39,532 nucleotides of DNA from Actinomycetales bacterium UBA1416 (GTDB lineage Bacteria; Actinomycetota; Actinomycetes; Actinomycetales; Actinomycetaceae), in assembly GCA_002304945.1 (NCBI GenBank), contig DBPQ01000058.1:1-39532 (forward strand). The letters run 5' to 3'. The notes beneath the pieces were generated by a model. That model was given only the letters and a program-made list of their open reading frames with translations. It did not search any database and was not told where the DNA came from. A program made the position numbers and the translations under genes. Below are positions 1 through 7,865 of the stretch, in pieces (the stretch's first letter is position 1; each line of letters opens with the position of its first letter).

Positions 1-294
1 GACATCGGACTGCTGGACTCAGCGGTTCACCGGCCCCACGTGGCGGTATTCGGCCGCGACGTCTACCCCGACCTGGACACCAAGGCGGCGGCCCTCCTCG
101 AATCGGTGGTGCGCAACCACGCCCTCGTCGATGGAAACAAGCGGTTGGGATGGCTCACCCTCGTGGTGTTCTACGGCCTCAACGACGTCACCCTGGAGGC
201 CCCCGACGGCGCCGCCTACGACCTGGTCATCGCCCTTGCGTCCGGCGCCGCAAGCTACCAAGACGCGGCCACCCGACTCGCGGGATGGCACTGA
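1..294 (+). CDS. Doc/Fic-type toxin, 3' part (5' end outside window)
   Basis: The last 97 codons of a Fic/Doc protein; the frame is open to base 1, so the start lies upstream. The core motif HALVDGNKR (about codons 40-48) matches the Doc form HxxxDGNKR. Doc toxins of phd-doc modules phosphorylate EF-Tu and stop translation, whereas true Fic proteins AMPylate using HPFxxGNGR; this motif is nearer Doc. The C-terminal helix (DLVIALASGAASYQDAATRL) fits the family. The antitoxin would lie upstream of the window. It converges on the PIN toxin of a second unit 55 nt away, forming a small toxin-antitoxin cluster. Family assignment is fairly sure; activity is inferred. Confidence 0.8.
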   Translation, partial: DIGLLDSAVHRPHVAVFGRDVYPDLDTKAAALLESVVRNHALVDGNKRLGWLTLVVFYGLNDVTLEAPDGAAYDLVIALASGAASYQDAATRLAGWH

Positions 295-349
295 CCAACC
301 GCGGCATGAGCGAGCGCGACTGCCACTGCAGACCGGCCTTGTGACTGGT

Positions 350-787
350 CTATTCCTTCTTTGCGGAGTTCAAGTAGAGCTCGACACGGTCGGTGGTCCA
401 GGTGGGCACTCCGGTGCCGAAGAAGTCCTGGTCCTCGGTCCAGATCGGAAGCCCCAACATCAACGCTGTGGCCAGGATCGGCCAGTCCTGAGCGTCACGA
501 CGCTCGATCCTCGCCAGCGCGTCGGCACGGGCCGAGGCGTAGACCGACTCGTCCACCGCCCGCACGATCGCCTCAAACCCGTTGAGGACCTCCAGCGCCG
601 GCCCTGGGTCCACCTGACGGGCAACGAGCAGTCCCGGAAGGTACCTCCGGGCGTCGTCGTAACACACGGCGGGGGTGAAGAAGGCGACGCGATCCGCGTG
701 CGTCAGGACCAACTCGCGGACCCGGCGTCCCAGCACCAACCGGATCAGAATGTTGGCGTCCAGCACCAAACCGCGCTTGGAGTCCAC
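350..787 (-). CDS. PIN-domain ribonuclease, VapC-like toxin
   Basis: A 145-residue PIN protein. The first acidic residue is D10 in LVLDANILIR, with later acidic residues around D44/D45, D98/D101 and D119/D121 (WTEDQDF), consistent with the Mg2+-binding cluster of PIN nucleases. VapC-type toxins cleave tRNA or rRNA. I chose the GTG at 787 because the protein then begins five residues before the PIN strand and lies 4 nt after the upstream antitoxin stop, as expected for a coupled pair; the longer open frame only overlaps the antitoxin. RNA target unknown. Confidence 0.82.
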   Translation of the reverse strand: MDSKRGLVLDANILIRLVLGRRVRELVLTHADRVAFFTPAVCYDDARRYLPGLLVARQVDPGPALEVLNGFEAIVRAVDESVYASARADALARIERRDAQDWPILATALMLGLPIWTEDQDFFGTGVPTWTTDRVELYLNSAKKE

Positions 788-791
788 CGGG

Positions 792-1043
792 CTACTTCGG
801 GGTGCGGCGGGCGGACTTGAACTCCTCGACCACCTCGTCGACATCCACACTGCGCTCGGCCAGCAGGGCGTCCAGCACCTCGGCCGCAGCACGGAGTGAC
901 GCCACCTCGGCTTCCCGGGTCGCCGGCGTCGGGATGAACCACCCGACGGTCTGCCCGTGCCGGGTCACGGCGACCGGCGTGGCAGAAGCAATGTAGTCCG
1001 CCAGGCCGGCCCGGAACTCCCGGATCCCAACCGATGCCGTCAC
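792..1043 (-). CDS. Phd/YefM-like antitoxin
   Basis: An 83-residue protein with the Phd/YefM N-terminal signature (SVGIREFRAGLADYI, then PVAVTRHGQTVGWF), the DNA-binding and dimerisation part, and an acidic helical C-terminus (SVDVDEVVEEF) that would bind the toxin. The GTG at 1043 is preferred because GGGAGG lies just before it; an ATG 11 codons upstream has no such site. It precedes the PIN toxin in the same operon. Antitoxins of this type neutralise the toxin and repress their own promoter; the palindrome just upstream may be the operator. Confidence 0.8.
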   Translation of the reverse strand: MTASVGIREFRAGLADYIASATPVAVTRHGQTVGWFIPTPATREAEVASLRAAAEVLDALLAERSVDVDEVVEEFKSARRTPK

Positions 1044-1065
1044 AACCCCTCCCAATGTGTATCTG

Positions 1066-1075
1066 TGTGTACACA
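1066..1075. promoter_or_regulatory. candidate operator of the PIN/antitoxin operon
   Basis: A perfect 10-bp palindrome TGTGTACACA, 22 bp upstream of the antitoxin start, in an AT-richer patch with more TGTGT repeats. Phd-type antitoxins bind such palindromes to repress their operon. Position and symmetry are the only evidence. Confidence 0.4.
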
Positions 1076-1452
1076 ATACCTTATCGCTGAGCGAACCTCA
1101 ACATCCGCTACTGGGCATGAGCGGACAACAAACCACACTCCGCAGACAAGCCCGACCGTTGGCCACCGCGTAGCCAACCGCGTCGCGTGGAGACGACCCA
1201 ACGAGCGCCAGTCTGCGTGCCGCGCGAGAAGTCATACGTCACGATAACCTCCACCCGCGGAACCCTCGCCCAAGCGGCGATTCCCGCCGGCTCCCGCGAC
1301 ACACGAAAACTCAATACGACACTTGTCAGAAGTTTCCTCACGCGCGTGCCACGATGAGGCGTCGCGTCGATCCGCACGCTCAAGAAGAGCCGGGCGATCG
1401 GGCGGCGCCCTCACCCGCCGTCGAACGCGACGGCCTTCTGAAAGGCCTCGGA
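1076..1452. other. gene-free stretch between antitoxin and MFS gene
   Basis: About 375 nt with no open frame showing family features on either strand. It should hold the leftward antitoxin promoter and the rightward promoter of the transporter. TTGTCA near 1323 could be a -35 element, but no convincing -10 follows. No RNA gene or repeat was recognised. Confidence 0.5.
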
Positions 1453-2691
1453 ATGCCTGACGTCTCCACCTCCCATTCGGCCCCGGCCCACCCCTACGCC
1501 GATCTGGGAACCACCAAGAAAGTCCTCTTGGTCGCCACCACGTTCACCAGTTACATGCTCTTCGCGGTCGCGTGGAACTGGGGCGACATGTACGTCACGA
1601 GCCTCGGGTTCTCCGCTTCGCGGACCGCCGTGATGACGAACGCCATCACGCTCGCCCAGGTGGTGGGATCGATCGTGGCCGCCAACGTGATCATGCAGCT
1701 CGGTACGCGCAAGGCGTACACACTGGCCGGTGCCCTCATCGTCTTCGGCGGTCTGGTCTCGCTCACGCAGGCGTTTCCGCTTGTCTTCTTCATCCGGTTC
1801 GTCATGGGCCTCGGCGGCGCGCTGATGGTCGTGATGGGGTCCGCGATCGCCGCGAAGGTGCTGACGGGGCGCGATCTCCAGATCGCGAACGGCATCGGCT
1901 CGGTGGCATTCAACACGGGCCTCGCCGTGGCCATCACCTTTGGCGTGCGTTTCAGCGGGCGTCCGACGATCGCCGTCGTCATCGCCGCGACGCTGTCCAT
2001 CATCCTTCTCGTCACCTGGCTTGTGGTCTCGAAGATGGTCCTGAAGCCCGAGCAGGCTCAAGAGGCCGCGGTGGATCACTCCTACACGATGGCGGACGGC
2101 TTCAAGGAGTGGTTCAACTGGGTGTTCGCGCTCGCCTACACCGGCCTGCTGTCCTACTACATCGTGGCGTTCACGTTCATGGACCCCTCGACGATCCGCT
2201 GGGTCATCTACGCGGGAATCGTCGGGGCCCTGTCCGGTACCGTGGTCTCCGCCCGCGTGGAGGACCGCCTCAAGCCGGTGATCGTCGTCTGGAGCGCCCT
2301 CGCGCAGGTGATCGCGGCGGCGAGCGTCCTGGCGCTCGCGGGCCACCGCCTCGAGGTGCTCATCGGCGTGATTCTCGGCTTCGTGATCTTCTTCCCGATG
2401 CCCTTCTTCGTGCAGACGGCGTTCATCCGCCCCGGCGTCACGCCCCGCCAAATCGCCGTGACGTTCTCCATCTTCTGGGCCGTCAGCTACGCGGGATCGG
2501 TGTTCATCATCCAGATCTTCGCGTGGATCGCGGACGCGACCGGTGGGCTCATTCCCGGCTCGAACGTGCCGGTCTCCGTGGCGCCGATGATCTTCATCGT
2601 CATCGCCGAGGCGTCGTTCCTGATCGGCACCTTCTTCATCTGGCGCTGGTTCAAAGCGCAGAACGCGTTCTCCGAGGAGATTACGGCATGA
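1453..2691 (+). CDS. MFS transporter, 12 TM
   Basis: A 412-residue integral membrane protein with about 12 hydrophobic segments in two halves. The short charged loop LGTRKAYTLAG after TM2-3 fits the MFS loop 2-3 signature, and a longer cytoplasmic loop (VSKMVLKPEQAQEAAVDHSYTM region) separates the halves. The ATG at 1453 is chosen because GAAAGG lies 7 nt before it and the upstream extension is polar and arginine-rich. The stop overlaps the start of the next gene (ATGA), so the two are translationally coupled, and the esterase probably acts on what this protein carries. Substrate unknown. MFS proteins use the proton gradient for uptake or export. Confidence 0.8.
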   Translation: MPDVSTSHSAPAHPYADLGTTKKVLLVATTFTSYMLFAVAWNWGDMYVTSLGFSASRTAVMTNAITLAQVVGSIVAANVIMQLGTRKAYTLAGALIVFGGLVSLTQAFPLVFFIRFVMGLGGALMVVMGSAIAAKVLTGRDLQIANGIGSVAFNTGLAVAITFGVRFSGRPTIAVVIAATLSIILLVTWLVVSKMVLKPEQAQEAAVDHSYTMADGFKEWFNWVFALAYTGLLSYYIVAFTFMDPSTIRWVIYAGIVGALSGTVVSARVEDRLKPVIVVWSALAQVIAAASVLALAGHRLEVLIGVILGFVIFFPMPFFVQTAFIRPGVTPRQIAVTFSIFWAVSYAGSVFIIQIFAWIADATGGLIPGSNVPVSVAPMIFIVIAEASFLIGTFFIWRWFKAQNAFSEEITA

Positions 2692-3626
2692 GCCTCCACC
2701 CCGCCTTTCGCGCGTATCTCGACGAGCTGAACCCGCTGGTGGACCAGGCGGCCGCCTCCGGATTCGTCCCCACCCCCGAGTCCGCGCGGGCCGCGCTCGC
2801 GGGCCTGAACCAGTTCGCGGCCGCACCAATCGAAGTCGCCGACGTGTCCGATCGCGAGATCGACGGCGTTCCCGTGCGCGTGTACGTGCCCACCCCCGGA
2901 GTCCCGAGCGACGTCGTCTACTTCATCCACGGCGGTGGCCACATGGCCGGGGACCTCGACGTCTACGACTTCCAGTGCCGCCGCGTGGCTGCGGCAACCC
3001 GCATGGTGGTCGTCTCGGTGGACTATGCGCGCGCACCCGAGGCCCCGTACCCTTGCGGCCTCGAAGAGGCGTACCGCGTCCTTCGCGCGCTCCCGACGGC
3101 GTTGGGTGACGTCGCGACCACCGGCCGCATCCACGCCGTGGCGGACTCGGGCGGCGGCGCGAAACTCGCCTCGATCGCCCAGCGGGTTGCCCGCGGCGAG
3201 TGGGAGTCCCCCATCGACCGCCAGGTGCTGATCTACCCGAGCCTCGACTACACGATGAGCGGCCCCTCGATGGAGAGGTTCGGGCGGGGTTACTTCCTGT
3301 CCGCGGAGCGCGTCGCGTGGTATTTCGACAACTATTTCCCGGAGGGGACGGACCGCGCGGCCGCCTCGCCCGCCCTGGGACCGTTCGACGCGGCGATGCC
3401 CGAGACCCTCGTCATCGCCGCCGAGTACGATCCTCTCCTGTCCGAGGCCGAGACGTACGTGGAACGGGCGGCCGGGGCCGGAGCTCCCGTTCGCCTCCTC
3501 ATCGCCAGCGGAATGATCCACGCCTTCGCCTTCTTCGAGACGATGATTCCCGAAGACATCGAGAGGCTTTTCTCGGTCATCACCGGGTACCTGCGCGAAG
3601 GAGAGGCGCCCGCGGACTGGGCGTGA
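2688..3626 (+). CDS. alpha/beta hydrolase, HSL (hormone-sensitive lipase) family
   Basis: A 312-residue esterase. The oxyanion-hole motif HGGG is at residues 81-84, the nucleophile Ser154 in VADSGGG, the acid Asp248 in EYDPL and the base His278 in IHAFAF: the full triad of HSL (family IV) esterases. The elbow reads A-D-S-G-G where the family usually has G-D-S-A-G, a small variation. DYARAPEAPYP (112-122) is also a family motif. It likely cleaves short-chain acyl esters in the cytoplasm. Its ATG overlaps the stop of the MFS gene, so uptake followed by hydrolysis of an ester, or modification before export, is plausible. It converges on ligD with 121 nt between. Confidence 0.87.
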   Translation: MSLHPAFRAYLDELNPLVDQAAASGFVPTPESARAALAGLNQFAAAPIEVADVSDREIDGVPVRVYVPTPGVPSDVVYFIHGGGHMAGDLDVYDFQCRRVAAATRMVVVSVDYARAPEAPYPCGLEEAYRVLRALPTALGDVATTGRIHAVADSGGGAKLASIAQRVARGEWESPIDRQVLIYPSLDYTMSGPSMERFGRGYFLSAERVAWYFDNYFPEGTDRAAASPALGPFDAAMPETLVIAAEYDPLLSEAETYVERAAGAGAPVRLLIASGMIHAFAFFETMIPEDIERLFSVITGYLREGEAPADWA

Positions 3627-3747
3627 CGCCGTCGGGCTCATGATGGTGGGCGCGGTGCGCTCCGCCATGCTTCGGGTGGCCGTCGCGTGCGAGACTAAAC
3701 GACGTGAGCCCTTTCGCCCTGCAGTCCCTGATCTCAGGGGAACGCCT

Positions 3748-6279
3748 TCACGCCTCCCAGCGCACATCGTCCGGAGCCTTGTCCGGACGCCAGCCACGCC
3801 ACACCGGATGGCGGAGGCGGCCGGCAGCCGTCCGCTCCCCGAACGTCACCTCTCCCACGAGCGCCGGCTCCACCCACACGGCGTCGCGTCGGTCCAGGGC
3901 CGGCACGTCGTCCACCGGTACGGTCTCCCGCGCCAGCGGCTGCAGCCGCTCCGCGGCGTCCGAGAGGTCGGACTCCGTGAACCCGCTCCCAACGCGCCCC
4001 ACGTAGGCGAGCGCGCCGTCGTCGGGCACCGCGAGCAGCAGGGACGATATCCCGGACCGTCCCGACTCGGTCCGACGCCACCCGATCACCACCACCTCCT
4101 GGGTCCGGTGGTGCTTCACCTTCACCCAGCTCCGGCCGCGCCTGCCGGGGAGGTAGTGCCCGTCCACCCGCTTGGCGACGATCCCCTCGAGCCCCAGTTC
4201 ACGGCTCGCGGCGAGCGCGTCCTCCGCGGTGCCCTCCAGCGACTCCGGCACGTGGATGTGGCCGCCGTCCTCCACCGCCGAGCGCAGCAACGCCCGGCGA
4301 TCACGGTAGGGCGTGCGCATGAGCCCGCGCTCCTCGCCGTCCACCGTCAGTGCCAGCAGGTCGAACAGCATCAGGTGGACCGGGGTCCGCCGGGCGAGGC
4401 GCGGAGCGTCGGCCGCCGAGGCCTTCATGCGCGGCTGGAGCACGCCGAAGTCGGGCCGCCCGGCCTCGTTCAGCGCCACGATCTCGCCGTCCAGGACCGC
4501 CCCGTCCGCCACAAGTCGGTCCGCGAGTTCCGCGACCTCGGGGTACGTGGCCGTCACGTCGTTGCCGTTGCGGCTCATCACGACGACGCCGCCACCCCCC
4601 ACCCCGACGATCGCCCGCACGCCGTCCCACTTCATCTCGTACGCCCAGCCGGGCCCGGTGACGCCGTCCGCTGTCCCGGGCGTCGCCAGCATCGGGAGCG
4701 GGAGGTCGGTGATGGCGGGCACGCCGGCCGCGGACAGGGTGGCTTCGCGTTCAGGGCTCGGGCGGGCGGTGGGCTCCGGCTCGGATGCCGACTCCGGCGG
4801 ACGCGGCTCAGTCGGCGCCGGTTGGTCCTTCATGAGGTGCAGGAGCCACGTGTCCTCCTCATCCTTTCCGGTGCGGATGAGGGCGTACCGGCGCGGCACG
4901 CCCCCGAGCCCGCCGTCGGGGCGTCCCGTGAGGACGGCGATCACCTCGTCGTCCCGCCACTTCTCGGTCTCGTAGGTGCCGGAGTCCCAGATCGTCACGG
5001 TGCCGCCGCCGTACTCCCCCTTCGGGATCTCGCCCGCGAAGGTGCCGTACTCGAGCGGGTGGTCCTCGGTGTGGACGGCGAGCCGGTTCCTTCCGGACGA
5101 GAGTGGGGGGCCCTTTGGGACGGCCCACGAGACCAGGACGCCGTCACGTTCCAGCCGGAAGTCCCAGTGCAGCCGCCGCGCGTGGTGTTCCTGGATGACG
5201 AAGCTGTTCCCGGACGACGGCGCCGGCGGGCCCGCCGGCACCGGCTCGGGGGTGCGTCCGGCGTCGCGCATGGAGCGATAGGTGGCCAGTCGGTCGGGAG
5301 CGTCGCGGCCCGAGCCGCGCGCCGGGACGTCGTCGGGGGCGACGCCGTCACCCACGCCGTCGCCGCCGTCGTCAACGTCGCCATCGAGCGGCCCTCGCCA
5401 TCCCTGAGCGGCGATGGGATCGATGCCCTGCGCAACCCGCGCGAGGACCTCCTCGTGGCCCAGTTGGCGGAGGTCGGGCTCGGCGAGTTCGTCCCACGTA
5501 CGGGGCGCGGCGACCGTGGGGTGGAGACGGCCCCGCAGCGAGTAGGGGCACACGGTGGTCTTCGCGGCCGAGTTCTGCGACCAGTCGATGAGCACCTTCC
5601 CCTCACGCAGGACCTTGCGCTGCAGCGAGACCACCAGGTCCGGGTGATCGGCCTCCATCGCACGGGCGAACTCGTGGGCCACCTCGGAGACCTCGGCGGA
5701 GGTGTGGGTTCCGGGGAGTGGCGCGTACAGGTGGATGCCCTTGGAGCCGGACGTCACCGGCACGGCGTCCAGGCCCATGTCGACGAGCACCTCGCGGCAC
5801 AGCCGCGCGACGTGCGCGCAGTCGGCGAGGGTCACGCCCTCCCCCGGGTCGAGGTCGATGACCATGCGGTCCGGGTTCTGCGGCACGCCGGAGCGGTCGA
5901 AACGCCACTGGGGCACGTGGAGCTCGAGGGCGGCCAGCTGCGCGAACCAGGCGAGCACGGCCTCGTGGTTGGCGAGCGGGTAGGTGTTGGTGCGGGAGGA
6001 GTGCTCGATCGAGGCGCGCGGCACCCAGTCCGGCGCCGAGTCCTCCAGGTCCTTGCGGAAGAACACGCCTCCCGGCGCCTCAGCGGTGCCGACGCCCTCG
6101 ACCCAGCGCTTGCGGGTCACCGGCCGCCACGCGGCCTGTGGGATGAGGACGGGAGCGATGGCCGCGTAGTACGCGATCACGTCCGCCTTGGTGGTGCGCG
6201 TCGCCGGGTACATCACCTTGTCCAGGTTGGTGACCTTCAGCCGTCGGCCGGCCACCGTCACCCACTGCTCCGGGCCCAT
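3748..6279 (-). CDS. ligD: multifunctional DNA ligase LigD (POL-PE-LIG)
   Basis: An 843-residue end-joining enzyme with the mycobacterial domain order. Residues 1-290 form the primase-type polymerase (metal motif DLD at 142-144; TSGSKGIHLYAP at 176-187). Residues 355-485 form the 3'-phosphoesterase (H365, H371, D373 in HHARRLHWDFRLE; H407 in EDHPLEY). Residues 525-843 form the ATP-dependent ligase (EMKWDGVR with adenylated Lys550; VLDGEIV; WVKVKHH). It fills, trims and seals double-strand breaks brought together by Ku. The ATG at 6279 is chosen for GGAGGTGCG just before it. It diverges from ku across 151 nt, so both may share control. It is longer than Mycobacterium LigD (about 759 aa), partly through acidic or Pro/Ala-rich linkers near residues 294-355 and 485-525. 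Confidence 0.95.
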   Translation of the reverse strand: MGPEQWVTVAGRRLKVTNLDKVMYPATRTTKADVIAYYAAIAPVLIPQAAWRPVTRKRWVEGVGTAEAPGGVFFRKDLEDSAPDWVPRASIEHSSRTNTYPLANHEAVLAWFAQLAALELHVPQWRFDRSGVPQNPDRMVIDLDPGEGVTLADCAHVARLCREVLVDMGLDAVPVTSGSKGIHLYAPLPGTHTSAEVSEVAHEFARAMEADHPDLVVSLQRKVLREGKVLIDWSQNSAAKTTVCPYSLRGRLHPTVAAPRTWDELAEPDLRQLGHEEVLARVAQGIDPIAAQGWRGPLDGDVDDGGDGVGDGVAPDDVPARGSGRDAPDRLATYRSMRDAGRTPEPVPAGPPAPSSGNSFVIQEHHARRLHWDFRLERDGVLVSWAVPKGPPLSSGRNRLAVHTEDHPLEYGTFAGEIPKGEYGGGTVTIWDSGTYETEKWRDDEVIAVLTGRPDGGLGGVPRRYALIRTGKDEEDTWLLHLMKDQPAPTEPRPPESASEPEPTARPSPEREATLSAAGVPAITDLPLPMLATPGTADGVTGPGWAYEMKWDGVRAIVGVGGGGVVVMSRNGNDVTATYPEVAELADRLVADGAVLDGEIVALNEAGRPDFGVLQPRMKASAADAPRLARRTPVHLMLFDLLALTVDGEERGLMRTPYRDRRALLRSAVEDGGHIHVPESLEGTAEDALAASRELGLEGIVAKRVDGHYLPGRRGRSWVKVKHHRTQEVVVIGWRRTESGRSGISSLLLAVPDDGALAYVGRVGSGFTESDLSDAAERLQPLARETVPVDDVPALDRRDAVWVEPALVGEVTFGERTAAGRLRHPVWRGWRPDKAPDDVRWEA

Positions 6280-6430
6280 CGCACCTCCGCCCGCCGTCCG
6301 TCCCGCCATCGTGGCACAGCGACGGGGCAGGTGGGAGGGCAGGCGCGCCGCCGTCCAGCCCCCTCCCACGTGAGGGCACGGACCCGCCCACCCCTCGCCA
6401 CCGCCCCGCCGCAGTGCTTGACTAGGGCGC

Positions 6431-7282
6431 ATGAGGGCGATCTGGACTGGTGCGGTGACGTTCGGGCTGGTGAACGTGCCCGTCAAGGTGTACGCGGCCA
6501 CCGAGGACCACGACGTGCCGCTGCGGCAGGTGCACGACGCCGACGGCGGGCGCATCCGCTACGAGCGCCGCTGCGAGGTGTGCGGCGAGAAGGTCGAGTT
6601 CGCGCACATCGACAAGGCCTACGACGACGGCGAGCGCACCGTGGTCCTGACAGACGACGACTTCAAGGCCCTGCCCTCGGAGCGGAGCCGCGAGATCGAG
6701 GTGGTCCAGTTCGTGCCGAGCGACCAGGTCGAACCCATCATGCTCGACTCCAGCTACTACCTCGAACCGGACTCGAAGTCCCCCAAGGCCTACCACCTGC
6801 TGCGGAACACTCTCCAGGAGACGGACCTCACCGCGATCGTGAAGTTCGCACTCCGCCGGAAGACGCGGCTGGGTGCATTGCGGGTGCGGGGCGACGTCCT
6901 CGTCCTGCAGACCCTGCGGTGGGCGGACGAGGTGCGCCAGGCGGAGTTCCCGGGAGCGTCCGCCGAGGTGAAGGTGGGCGCCCAGGAGCTGAAGATGGCC
7001 GCGGCGCTGGTCGAGCAGTTCACCGGGGACTTCCACCCCGAGGAGTACGAGGACGACTACCAGCGCGAACTGCGCATCCTGATCGAGGAGAAGCTCGAGA
7101 AGGGCGAGGTCCTCGACCCGGAGGCGACCTTCGGGAAGGCGGCCGAGGAGGAGACGGGCGGCGACGTCGTCGACCTCATGGAGGCCCTCAAGCGCAGCCT
7201 GGAGGCCAAGCGGGCCAAGGCGACGACGACGGCGGAGCCCGAGCCGGAGAGGAAGCCCGCCCGCAAGAAGAAGGGCGCGTGA
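6431..7282 (+). CDS. ku: Ku-type DNA end-binding protein
   Basis: A 283-residue bacterial Ku. It begins RAIWTGAVTFGLVNVPVKVYAAT, the typical N-terminus, and contains a Cys pair (CEVCG, near residues 48-52) and the conserved FVPSDQVEPIMLDSSYYLEPD stretch. The family forms a ring homodimer that threads onto broken DNA ends and recruits LigD. The C-terminus is rich in Lys/Arg (RKPARKKKGA), like the basic tails that strengthen DNA binding in some actinobacterial Ku proteins. The gene diverges from ligD and is followed 39 nt later by the macrodomain gene, which could be cotranscribed. Length is normal for the family. Confidence 0.95.
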   Translation: MRAIWTGAVTFGLVNVPVKVYAATEDHDVPLRQVHDADGGRIRYERRCEVCGEKVEFAHIDKAYDDGERTVVLTDDDFKALPSERSREIEVVQFVPSDQVEPIMLDSSYYLEPDSKSPKAYHLLRNTLQETDLTAIVKFALRRKTRLGALRVRGDVLVLQTLRWADEVRQAEFPGASAEVKVGAQELKMAAALVEQFTGDFHPEEYEDDYQRELRILIEEKLEKGEVLDPEATFGKAAEEETGGDVVDLMEALKRSLEAKRAKATTTAEPEPERKPARKKKGA

Positions 7283-7321
7283 GCGGGACGGTCGATCGAT
7301 CACGCACAGGAGGGCGGAAGC

Positions 7322-7849
7322 ATGAGGGTACGAATCGTCACGGGTGACATCACCCGCCAGGACACGGACGCGATCGTCAACGCCGCCAACTCCACCCTGC
7401 TCGGCGGTGGCGGAGTGGACGGCGCCATCCACCGTGCTGCGGGACGAGAACTGCTCGCGCACTGCCGGAAGCTGCGCGAGACCACGCTGCGGGACGGCCT
7501 GCCCGTCGGCAAGGCGGTGGCCACCCCGGCGGGACGGCTCCCCAACGACTGGGTCATCCACACGGTGGGACCCAACTGGCATCAGGGCCAGCGGGAACCC
7601 CGCCTCCTCGCCTCGTGCTTCCGCGAGTCCCTCGACGCCGCCGCGGTGGTGGGGGCGCGAAGCATCGCCTTCCCCGCGATCAGTGCGGGGATCTACGGCT
7701 GGGACCCCGCGGAGGTGGCCAGGATCGCCGCCGAGACGGTCTCGGCGGACAACCCGACCTGGGCGGACATCGACGAGGTGCGCTTCGTCCTGTTCAACGA
7801 GGAGCTCACGTCCGTGTTCGAGGAGGCCTTCGGCATCCCGCGCGGGTGA
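7322..7849 (+). CDS. macrodomain protein, probable O-acetyl-ADP-ribose deacetylase
   Basis: A single 175-residue macrodomain. The ADP-ribose-binding loop NAANSTLLGGGGVDGAIH (residues 20-37) carries the Asn and Asp pattern of the MacroD/YmdB class, and the second loop FPAISAGIYGWD matches the diphosphate-binding GxxGx turn. Such enzymes hydrolyse O-acetyl-ADP-ribose or remove ADP-ribose from acidic side chains. AGGAGG lies 8 nt before the ATG. It follows ku by 39 nt on the same strand, so cotranscription and a link to DNA repair are possible but unproven. It converges with the ABM/NTF2-like gene 16 nt downstream. Confidence 0.88.
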   Translation: MRVRIVTGDITRQDTDAIVNAANSTLLGGGGVDGAIHRAAGRELLAHCRKLRETTLRDGLPVGKAVATPAGRLPNDWVIHTVGPNWHQGQREPRLLASCFRESLDAAAVVGARSIAFPAISAGIYGWDPAEVARIAAETVSADNPTWADIDEVRFVLFNEELTSVFEEAFGIPRG

Positions 7850-7865
7850 GGGACGGGCCGACCGA

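Noticed and set aside
1411..2829. A 472-codon minus-strand frame opposite the MFS gene
   Set aside because: Composition is Arg/Asp/His/Gly-rich without any motif; the opposite strand encodes a normal transporter with a clear hydrophobic pattern.
3640..7347. A 1235-codon plus-strand frame opposite ligD
   Set aside because: Antisense shadow of ligD, then out of frame with ku; no family features.
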